A stretch of DNA of 64,000 nt from Erpetoichthys calabaricus (taxonomy: Eukaryota > Chordata > Cladistia > Polypteriformes > Polypteridae): positions 120,997,722 to 121,061,721 of the forward strand of contig NC_041401.2 of the NCBI RefSeq assembly GCF_900747795.2, written 5' to 3'. The notes under the pieces were generated by a model. The model worked only from the letters and a program-made list of their open reading frames with translations, had not been told where the DNA came from and searched no databases. A program made the position numbers and the translations under genes. Positions 27,801 to 39,800 of the stretch are shown here, in pieces. The first letter of the stretch is position 1. Every line of letters starts with the position of its first letter.

Positions 27801-30800
27801 TTGTTGACTATTAAAATGTCTGCCCCGAGCTGTCACCTGAACTGATGCCAGAGTCTCGGAGAGTGTTGAAATAGTTTTGCAGTTTTTATGTCAATTTGTA
27901 GATTTGAACACATAAGGAGACAGGAATACAGAAAGTTCTTTTCTTAGCATGCTATTCCTTTCAAAGTCTAAAAGTGGAGGCATTTGCTAGCATTTTAGAA
28001 AAACTGAAAATTGAGTTAAGCCATGCCTTTATCTGCTTTAGGTCTGTAATACATCTTTAACCTGGGGTACCTTCTTCATTCACATAAACCATGCCATAAC
28101 CTCATCCAGTTTCATAAAAATTAATCATTTATGTAAAAAGGGATGCCCTAGAAAATGTATTACAATTTAGGCAGGATATTAATTTTCATGTTATTTATTC
28201 GCTCAAGTAAAGTATAGCAGTTATCTATTGTTCGACAAGCTCAAGAAGACTGTAAAGAATGAATTTTAATAAGTATCTAACGATTGTGCAAGTGTAAACT
28301 AGTAGGTATGTAAACTGATGTTAAACATGTTTAAATTTGGACTTCTTAGTGTAGAAGCAATAACAGGACACAATGATCTTGCTCAGATTATTCTTAATCA
28401 CAGGCATTTATGAAACTTTAATTAAACTTGCTTGTTAGATATACAGGCATGTGAAAAAAACATGGAAATTGTTGTCTTTTTTTATCAGACAAACAGTGCC
28501 AACTCATAAGGGTGATATACTTGAATAAAACACAAGGAAAATGTGTCTTTTCAATTATATATTCAACAAAAATGTATTGGTGTACTGGGAAAATAACAAC
28601 TACACCCTTGCCACTAGAAACTGGTATTTCCCCGTTTAGCAGAAATTACTTCTTGTAGTATGCCAGACCATAGCTCTCCCAGTTCTTTTTTTTTTTTTTT
28701 TTTTGAGCCATTACTTGATGGATTTGCTAGGGTGCTTCAGATCATTATTGTGTTAGAAAGTAAATTTTCAGTTCAACTTTAAATTTTGGACAGATGGCCT
28801 CACATTCTCCTCAAGCTCACTTTAATATGATGCAGAATTAATACTTCACTCAATGACTGTAATCTGCCTAGGCCCTGAGGAAACAAAGCAACCCAAACCA
28901 TATCATTTCCACTACCATTCTTCACATTTGGTGTGAGGTTCTTCTCCTGAAATGCTGTCTTCTGTTGGTGTCAAATATATGTTCTGTTATTATGGCCAAT
29001 CACCTCTATCTTTGAGTCATCTGTCCATAGTACATTGATCCCCAACGCCTTGTCTTTCTCTATGTATTTTCAATGGCAAACGGTAGTCTTTCCCTAATGA
29101 TCTTTGTGGACAACAAAGGCTTTTTCTAGGCACACTTTCTACTTATGTCAACTTTTTGTTATTGTAGATGTGTGCATTTTGACACCAACTTCTGCAAGAG
29201 TTGACTGCAGATTCCACAATGAAATTTTGGTGTGTATCAATATCAGATGGTCAGCTGTTGGGCTGACTTAGGTGGACTGGATAGTCCTCAACAATTTAGC
29301 AATCATTTGAAATCTGTGCCACTTGTGAATGATTTTCCTTACAGTAGAATAACTGATTGCAAGTAATTTGGTGATCCATTTAAATCCCTTGCCAAGCTCA
29401 TAGGCATTCACAGTCTTCTTTCTGAGGGCCTTATAGAGCTCTGTTGATCTCAGCATGATGACTACACAAATATCAATAGCAAAAAGAACACCACACCCTC
29501 AGTATCTGTGGTTTAAATCAGACAGGGTCTACCTGTATACTCCCTAAGGAGGTCCTAATCATTGGCAACTAATCTGGAACACCCAATTGTAACTGTATGA
29601 CTTCAAAGTTGTGATACATATAGGGGTGTACTTATTTTTTCCATATGACAAAGATGCACTTTTGTTAATTTAGATTATGAGAATGAAAACACCATGTCAA
29701 TTTGATGTGTCATTTGTTCAAGTTTATCACCTTTATTTGTAGGCAATGTTTTCATGAACAGTTAATGTTTGGCTGTTCAAATATATTGACAAAGCCAACA
29801 GTTTCCATGGGGTGTGCTTAATTGTTGAAATGTTTGCAAAAATACATAGAAGAGGTGAGTCTGACTCATATATATATAAAGTAAGTTGTTGGGATAAAAG
29901 TGTATGTTTACCCCCTCCTCCCTCCCCACAAATCTGTCCTTAATAATTCCCTGAAACTCTGGTGTATCGAACAATTAATGTCAAATGGCTCATTTTCAGT
30001 ACCAAAAATAATTGGAGCTGTTGGGCATTCCTGTCGTGCGCTACATCATAGAGCAAAGAAATTATATTTTATATAGTTTATTCAAACTTGTTCTTCAGGG
30101 CTGCAGTGGAGTAATACATTTTACAAGAACATATTAGGCCCCAACCCACATTTATGTAAAGTGGCAAATATGCAATGTCTGTCTTTTTCTCAAGCTGAGA
30201 CAGCTAAACCCCCAGAATTGAGATGTAGGTGAGCATGTAAATATGGTGTCATCTGTTTATTAGAATCTGCTTAATGTTGGTATTTAAAAGGGAAATTTCA
30301 CAGTCTGAAAGGTTTTTATTTTTCCATAGAAAGATGGTTATAAAATGTCTGACATACATTTATATGTAAGCATTCATTTTCCTTTGCTTAGAGAACCATA
30401 TATAACATTAACGGAGTTTAACTGGAGAAGCCTCTTTTATATAAAATTCTGACCTTAATATATCTAGAAAACAGAACCCTTCAAATTCTAATAAATTGCT
30501 TATGCAATTTAAATAAAAAATAAGTAAATATGAAGGAACACAAATACATAAATGTAAAAGAGAATTGTCTAGGCTGCAAAAAATGTAAATATTTAACATA
30601 CAATAAAGAGAAAATAATGTATATGTACTATATATTGAACAAAAACTATATCATTCATCAAGGAGAGATTAAAGATTAGAGATACAGTGGAACTTCAGGT
30701 CACGACCGTAATTTGTCCCAAAACTCTGGTCACAACCCGATTTGGTCGTAACCTGAAGTAATTTCCCCCATAGGATTGTATGTAAATACAATTAATCCGT

Positions 30801-33800
30801 TCTGGACAGTATGAGCTGTATGTAAATATATATTTTTTTAAAGATTTTTAAGCACAAAAATAGTTAATTATACCATAGAATGCACAGTGTAATAGTACAC
30901 TAAATGTATACTTACTTCTTCTGGTCACTCCAGCTCCTTGATCGCTCAGCTGGAGTGACCGCTTCCTTCTGCCCCACCAAGTGTCGGCCAAAACACCCCT
31001 GCTTGGGCTCTCTCTCTCTCTCTCTCGCTCGCTCACTGCACAGGGAATGCACAGGGAGAGAATGAACATGTGCGGAAAGCATCGGTGCGTACAAACCGGA
31101 AGGGAAACTGGCTTGTTCGTCACCCGAGTGTGTGGTCGTGAACAGATGCAAAAGTTTGGTGAACTTTTTGGTCGTAACCCGATTTGTACGTGGTCCGAGA
31201 TGTTCGTGACCCGAGGTTCCACTGTACATACATTTTCAAGGTAAACCAATAATGAAAGATTAACATGGAATTAAACACAGATTACATTAATAGTAATTCA
31301 GGTGGAATCGCGTTATAACGAAATTCGCAGGACCATAAAAAAATTTTGTTATAACGAATATGGGGAAAATACGTATAGTATTAAGACTGGGGCTGCCAAT
31401 GATTTGCCATGTCTAATGGCAGTGGTGCAAGGACAGCTCTGTAGTTGCTCTACTGCATCTGGTAAACAGTAAATAAACCAAGGGTAAAGCAATTGGTTGC
31501 AGGATCAGGGTTACTGCCTACTGCACTTGTTGCACAGTGCTTAAGATTTAACACTGGGCTTTGATCTCCTCTGATCTCTCTTCTCCAGACTGCATCTGCC
31601 AGTGCAGTGATTCCAAGCCGCTGGTGTTCTTCTGATCTGAAGATAGGAGCTAAAGCAGAACGATTGCGCCCATGTCGCAGCACCTAACAGCTCCTATTTT
31701 GAATGAAGTTTTGAGACTCCACCTGCTTTCTCTGTACAGTAATAAAGTACCTGTATTTTCCTTGAAAACCAGAACTCATCTTCCTGTCTCTCATGCAATT
31801 CTGTGACCCAAGCTTGACAATACCTGTATGAAAAAGCAGCGCTTCTAAAACTGTAAAGAATATTTTATTTAAAAACAAGACATTAGATGTCATTTTTTTC
31901 TAGAAATGCAGGTATGAATACAGAATGAAAATGAGATGTTAGTTGTAATTTTTTTTAAATAGAAATACAGGTATGAACACAGAATGAAAATGAGACATTA
32001 GAATTGCCGTGAAACTCGGAACAGTACTGTATCCACACACAACGCAACTACCCACGCGGACAGTCGGTGGAGCACTGACTCAGAATTCGGCTATGTGTAT
32101 AATGTTATGTTTACATGACTGCCAAGCCTGCTCAGGGCTTCCTGAATCCGGAAATTTTACAACAGACTGACTCTCTCTTTGAGACAACCTGTTTCAGGGT
32201 TCCTGGGACTTGGGGCAGAAAGTGTAAGAGCGGCATTAAGTATATTTTGCGTCACATTATAATCTTCGGTGGCCATTTTGGTCGAAAAAACTCTCATTAT
32301 ACTGAGATTTACATTTCTTTAAAACTAGATTCATTTAAAATAATGATCTGTGAATGTTTGTTCTGGGCCCACAAACAGTATTCGTTATTCTGAAAATTTC
32401 ATTACTTCGGTATTCGCTAAAACGGCATTTAATCTGTAATACATTCTATGAAAAGGTGCTTACTTAGGTGGCCAAGAAAAAATGTACACATCAACAAAAT
32501 TAGATATGAAGGAATATTTTGAAGAGAAGACAAATGTATAATAATCCATCTTACCATTTTCTTAACCCGCTTAACCAGGTCAGGGTTGCAGGACAGATGG
32601 AGCCTATCCCATAATAACTTTCAAAATGCAAGTAACCAAAAAATTACTTAAGAGTATAGAGAGTGAAAAATATAACATACAGTAGTTGTATAGACTTGCC
32701 TCAAATAACAACACTTTGCTTTAAAACAAAAATGTGTATAGAAAGAAATTCTTTTAACCCCCTTTTCAACATGTAAACACAAGTGAAGCTGAATTCCTGC
32801 AGTTATGAAAACCCTTGGAGTGATTTTCAATTGTTCACTGCTAGTGCTAACTCTCGGCCATCTTGACAGTTATTCAAAGTACATTTCACTGCAGCCTGCA
32901 AAATGGAGCAAGGCTGGATGTCCATGCATTCCCAGTCTCAGTTCTTACTGCTGTATTCACATTGTGGGGTTCGGTCACATTGTCATATTTGTTGCTCAGT
33001 TGCCTTCTTGCACCATCTTCAGCATCTTGGTTCCAAATAAAGGGTGTAAGAATTGAAAAAGCTCCAGGGAGATCAATAAGGCATTTTTTAAAATGTGAAA
33101 CTTGAAGTGATAAAGCCAGTGAATATAGAGGGGGTCCACATTAATGACATATTGGACTAGTCTCGTAACACAGAGGAACTATATAGTAAAGGGCAGAGCA
33201 GCCTCTTTTTGCTTAGGAGACTGTTTTCCTTTAATGTGGGAAGTGACATCCTTCACATCTTTTAACAACCCTGTGATGGTCAATGTAATTTTCTATGCTG
33301 TGTTATGTTGGGCTAGTAACATCACTTTAAGAGCAAATTTAAACAAAACTGAGTGCCATTATGAACAATGCTGTATATCCTCTCACTGGCAACTGAGAAA
33401 TTTCAGCCAACAAATTATTTAGCAGAAGTGGTTTAAGAAACACTACTAGGGCTCATTTATACCAACAGCAGTACATCTGCTTAAGGCATCACTGCGACAG
33501 CCAAGTCAGAACTTTTCTTTCTTTTTAATTGTCTTTTTTTTGTCATTCTTGTATGTGTATATTTATTTATTTGTCTATCAATGCATTTAAAGAGCTTCTG
33601 TAAAAAGCCAAAATTTCTATGTGTCTGTCAGTTTGCCTATCTATCTGTTGTGAAAGCTAGGGCTCCAGAGAGCTCCAAACATGAACACGCAAGACAGTCC
33701 TGGGTTCACATACACAAATACCTTGTATGCACAAGCAGAAAAACCACAAGTTGTCTCTCCTTCCTCTCTCACCACTGCACTGCTCTCCTTCAGTTGAGTG

Positions 33801-36800
33801 TTGCCTTCCCTCTTCCCAGCTCCGACTTGCCTGGACAAGGGAGTGTGGTCCCTTTTATTGAGGACCCGGGAATACTTCCAGTGCCAGGGCTGTTGCCTGT
33901 TGGAAGCACTTCCGTGTCACAGAGAAGTCCCACATTGTAGGGAGTATTTCTCCCTGCAGCGCCCTCTTGTGACACCCACGGACCCCAGCAGTGCTGTGCT
34001 GCTGGACTACAATCCCCGGTATTCCCTGCTGATTCCCAAATGGGCACCAGTATCAAGGGCTGCTGCCATCTAACAACTGGGGGAATAAACACCCCCATAG
34101 ACGATTCTTCCCTGTCCTTCCCTTTCTTCCTGGCCAGGGAAGGTCCAAGAAATATGTCCAGTCGGTATGCCTGTGCATCTGCCTGGGGCTTCTCGCCCGG
34201 GTAAGGAAACCTTTTTTCCTGCTTGGGATGTCTGTCCATCCTCCCGAGAAGTCCTTTACGGGTCTGGCACCTTTCTCTCCCTTGGCCAGGATGTCTGTCT
34301 TTCCTCTAGGAGCCTCCCTTTGGGATGTCTGTACATCCTGTGTGACATTTACTTGTCTATCTGTTAGTCTAATTTTGTCAATTATATCATAACTAGACAA
34401 AGAGCCCGTTTCGACAACGTAAGATGAAACGGGCACGAGTTTGTGTCAGCAGTGTATGAAGAACAAATGATAAGTAACGAAGAAGTTGTTTTGTAATGAT
34501 TGTAGTCCGCTTTACTCATTACTGTACAGGCTTGTACTGTTAGTTGATGAATTTACCAGGCCTATAGTATAATATTGAATCATGAATGTTCCAGTACAAT
34601 ATAGAATAGTAATAAGTATAAGCACCACAAACCTGATATAAGTACAGTGGTGTGAAAAACTATTTGCCCCCTTCCTGATTTCTTATTCTTTTGCATGTTT
34701 GTCACACAAAATGTTTCTGATCATCAAACACATTTAACCATTAGTCAAATATAACACAAGTAAACACAAAATGCAGTTTTTAAATGATGGTGTTTATTAT
34801 TTAGGGAGAAAAAAAATCCAAACCTACATGGCCCTGTGTGAAAAAGTAATTGCCCCCTTGTTAAAAAATAACCTAACTGTGGTGTATCACACCTGAGTTC
34901 AATTTCCGTAGCCACCCCCAGGCCTGATTACTGCCACACCTGTTTCAATCAAGAAATCACTTAAATAGGAGCTGCCTGACACAGAGAAGTAGACCAAAAG
35001 CACCTCAAAAGCTAGACATCATGCCAAGATCCAAAGAAATTCAGGAACAAATGAGAACAGAAGTAATTGAGATCTATCAGTCTGGTAAAGGTTATAAAGC
35101 CATTTCTAAAGCTTTGGGACTCCAGCGAACCTCAGTGAGAGCCATTATCCACAAATGGCAAAAACATGGAACAGTGGTGAACCTTCCCAGGAGTGGCCGG
35201 CCGACCAAAATTACCCCAAGAGCGCAGAGACGACTCATCCGAGAGGTCACAAAAGACCCCAGGACAACGTCTAAAGAACTGCAGGCCTCACTTGCCTCAA
35301 TTAAGGTCAGTGTTCACGACTCCACCATAAGAAAGAGACTGGGCAAAAATGGCCTGCATGGCAGATTTCCAAGACGCAAACCACTGTTAAGCAAAAAGAA
35401 CATTAGGGTTCGTCTCAATTTTGCTAAGAAACATCTCAATGATTGCCAAGACTTTTGGGAAAATACCTTGTGGACTGATGAGTCAAAAGTTGAACTTTTT
35501 GGAAGGCAAATGTCCCGTTACATCTGGCGTAAAAGGAACACAGCATTTCAGAAAAAGAACATCATACCAACAGTAAAATATGGTGGTGGTAGTGTGATGG
35601 TCTGGGGTTGTTTTGCTGCTTCAGGACCTGGAAGGCTTGCTGTGATAGATGGAACCATGAATTCTACTGTCTACCAAAAAATCCTGAAGGAGAATGTCCG
35701 GCCATCTGTTCGTCAACTCAAGCTGAAGCGATCTTGGGTGCTGCAACAGGACAATGACCCAAAACACACCAGCAAATCCACCTCTGAATGGCTGAAGAAA
35801 AACAAAATGAAGACTTTGGAGTGGCCTAGTCAAAGTCCTGACCTGAATCCAATTGAGATGCTACGGCATGACCTTAAAAAGGCGGTTCATGCTAGAAAAC
35901 CCTCAAATAAAGCTGAATTACAACAATTTTGCAAAGATGAGTGGGCCAAAATTCCTCCAGAGCGCTGTAAAAGACTCATTGCAAGTTATCGCAAACGCTT
36001 GATTGCAGTTATTGCTGCTAAGGGTGGCCCAACCAGTTATTAGGTTCAGGGGGCAATTACTTTTTCACACAGGGCCATGTAGGTTTGGATTTTTTTTTCT
36101 CCCTAAATAATAAAAACCACCATTTACAAACTGCATTTTGTGTTTACCTGTGTTATATTTGACTAATGGTTAAATGTGTTTGATGATCAGAAATATTTTG
36201 TGTGACAAACATGCAAAAGAATAAGAAATCAGGAAGGGGGCAAATAGTTTTTCACACCACTGTATATTCAATGAATGCGTAATTGAATCAGAATGCGTAA
36301 TTAGGCCTTGAGCTGTAGTGGAAATCGCCTTTCAGGCCTCTAGAGCTTTAATCGAAGTCGCCTTTCTCTTTGAATTTTTGCGGCCGTAAATCCGCCGCCT
36401 GCCGCGATGTTGGGGTTGGATGTCGGTCTCATAAGGTTTTTCGGGCAGCTGCGCAGAAGGCGACTGCGCATTCGGCTTCGGATGTGCACAGAAGGCGACT
36501 ACGCATTCGGCTTCAGACAGACGTGAGTGAGTGAGGAGGCAGGCGAATTATGTATTAAGATGTTGGTGGTGTTTGAGCAGAAATTAGGTCATTTATTAGA
36601 AGGGGTAAAAAAAAATTTGCCATTTAAATTAATGGTAATTATGTGATGTCATTCACATTACACCTGTATAACAAATTAAGAAAACATCCAGTACAACCAG
36701 CATAAACTCAAATACAGTAATAGGTAATGAATATAAAATAAGTTAAAAGGAGTCATAAAGAGAAATACGGGTGGTGAAAGCAACACAAAGTTAGATTGAT

Positions 36801-39800
36801 CCGTCATGGGTAGGAAACACAGCCCACATTGTTGAATACAAATGGAGTTTTGAGAAAGTGGAAAAAAAAAACCAGAAGATGGTTACATTTGGACTAATTT
36901 CTAGTACTTTGTTCATCTTGGCATTTCTACAGATTTGTCCCAGTTTTTGTACTGTCGTGTCAATCAGGCCTCGTACTGATTTCATCTTAACTTTCATTTT
37001 GCCTTTGTTTTTGTAGGACATGGTATGTAATGGTAAGCACTGAGGTTGTTTATTTCAGAAATTCTGAAGATTTAATAATTAAAATATTTGAATATTTTTG
37101 TAGAAGAGATGACCTACTTTACATTTCTAAACATCATATTAGAATGAGACCAGATCTTGTGAGATTGTGTTTATTTTTGAAAATAAAGCGCTACATGCCC
37201 CATTCTTAAACTGTCATTGCACTTTAAGATGCCTAGTAAAAGTATGTTTTAAAAATAAACTGTGTATCTGTTGTTAAGACCTTTGGAATACTATGAAATC
37301 ATGAAGACTGAATGTGCATCTGCTTGGCCTTCTACTGCTTGTCATGCACACCCTGAGCTGTACTTCCTCTCAGTACACAGTAGAAAGGCTTTCATGCGGA
37401 TCTGACAAGATTCAGCTTGAGTTACTTTATTTAGGGTCTGCACCACAGCAAGATTCATGAGGCAGACTTTTTACTGCTCTCAGTGCAAGTTGTTTATCCA
37501 AACCGCCCTCCCGACTATGTGATTACCAAGGGCTGAATGTAATGAATATCATTACTCACTAATATTTGGGGTTGAAAGATTCCACTTCCTGACACCAGTT
37601 ATCAGCAGATGCATTTGCTCCTCAAGGCTATAACCGGCAATTCAGCATAAAAGAGGCCATTTAAGTGTACTCTTAAAGTCTTATGATGCTAATAATAAAT
37701 AATCACTTCTTGGAGCGTTGTTTCTGCCAGTGATCAAGTGTTTTAATACATTGTCTTGACTTACAGAATGCCCCTGAATATTATCTTTGAAATTTTTCAA
37801 AACTTGGATAGTAAAGGGCTGTGATAAATATGTAAATTATTTCCATAAAAAAAAAAACTGCTTTGATTTTTACGTCATTATTATACCTTTTGTTTGTTAC
37901 AATTAGTTGCTCAGGAAAGTGCATTCACATAATTTCATGGTCAGCTTTGAAGTGTTTTTGGTGTAGCTATTTAGTGTATTTCTGTTTGGTCAGTAAAGGT
38001 AATTAAAAGTGGAAAATGTCTCTAATGTGTTCTTCAACCCTACCTCTTTCCTGTCTTTATGTTCCTGCTCTCTCACCACATAGATTTTATTATGCTAGCC
38101 TACTAATCCTGAGTACTCCTGCTTTATTTTATCTTTGCAGACATGGCATCTCTGAATTTAAATGAAGGCTGTAGTGGTGTTGGGGTTGCAGAACAGGACA
38201 CTTTAGCCCCATTACCAACATCAACTACTGCTTCAAATCCTTGGCCTTTAGGAGGACAGGCCTATCCTTACCCTTTCCCCAGCACCCATCCAGGATTTCC
38301 TCCTGGCTATTCAGATCCATGCCACAGTTTTCACAGCGGCAGTGCTGGCAGCCAGAACAGTGAAGGTAAGTAGAATCTAACCTGTGTTGTTTTTAGTTTG
38401 TCTGTCACCCAGTGTTTGTAGTAGTAGTTTAGTGCTGTTCTCGTTGCATGTGAAAATAGTTTAGAAAATTAGCAGCTCAGTGACCTGTAAGCTGCTTCTT
38501 GTCTAACTGGACTAACAGGGTTGCAGCAGGCCTACAAAATCATCTCATGTTGATGGCATACTCCATGTTTTGTGCCATTCTGGCTGTCCGTTTGTCGCTC
38601 TGTCTTCTGCTTCATCTCCCAACTTGGTCTGTGTCCGGTATATCTCCGTAATCATGCCCTCCTTTTTTACCAGACTTCTTCACCATACCATTCTTTATCC
38701 TGTGTTTTGTTGTCATGCCATACTTGCCCTGTGTGTCTTTCTGTGTTTTCTACCATCCAGAATTTAGAGTGCTTCTCCGAGTTTAAGGCTGTAAGCTGGA
38801 GCTAAAATGTTAAAATCAAGGAATGCAGAGAAGTGGAAGGGCTTCGTTTCAAAATCCTGTTAGCTCTGTTTTATATAGAATGATACCATAGTATGAGCTT
38901 AGAAGGTGATATCTTTACCATGCAAATAGTATGTTAGTCTTTCCTTGTCCCATTTTGCTAACAATATAAATCACAGTCAGAAATGCATTTTCCATTGTTT
39001 GCAGTTGAGTTTCAAATATTAAAGGTCAGAGCTCAGCAGCACCGCATGAGTAAATGAAGTAGTACAAAGGAATATCAGTGTGTCTTGGAATTGAGTGAAA
39101 AGTATTATTGTCCAGTTGTGATCAATTTATCAGATTCAATGTGTTCCTTTTCAAGTGCTGACTACTGGAGTTGCCTTTTTAAGCAGTGCGTTCTTCAACA
39201 CAGTCCTGGGGGCAGAAAAATCCTCACTTGTGGATCTCAACTTCCCTCGCACCAGCAGTGATCCTAATTTCAGTAACACCCTACCATTTGCAAGGAGAGA
39301 GTGCAGATTCACGTGATCTGCACATAGAAGTGGCCCTTGGCAGGGTTTCTCCACGCAGTTTGCTTCCATTGAAAGTAAGGCAGGGGAAGGCCTGCCTGTG
39401 GTGTGTTTATGGTGCCAGGCCTCCACTGTCTTGCTTGTAACTGTCTTGTTCCCTTGTTTCATGCTGAGCAAGCGTTAGACTGAAGGAGAGATGCAGAGGA
39501 GCCCCAGGACGGGTAAGCCTGCACCCCTCCTCCCAGCATGATATATTTGTGTTGCCTCATAGGATTCATCGCCCGCCATCCCTTGCACCCTGTCCTGCCT
39601 TCAGCTGCACTCTTTGTCCAAAGGGTATTCTGGAGGAGGTTGACCATGGCATTGGGGTGTTGCTCTGATGATTATTTATTGTGTTTTCCCCAAATATATC
39701 TCATGCTGTGTTCCATCCAGACTGCTTGTGTGTGTTTGGTGGTGTTATGCTCAATGTTACTGCCACTTTGCCGTGCCATGGGGTACTTGGCATAGCTGCA

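Larger units (their letters stand above)
34393..36560 (-). mobile_element. Short non-autonomous Helitron split by a Tc1
   Basis: On the minus strand the element starts TCTTAATACATAATTCGCC at 36560 after an A, and ends with a hairpin (gcccgtttc, loop, gaaacgggc), tctttgt, then CTAG at 34393 before a T. These are textbook Helitron ends: A-T target, 5' TC, 3' hairpin and CTAG. Without the 1618-base Tc1 inserted at 34645 it would be about 550 bp and carries no coding region. It must be older than the Tc1. Confidence 0.85.

Noticed and set aside
33581-34239. Long frames on both strands
   Set aside because: They are inside LTR-like block B, with no recognisable protein.
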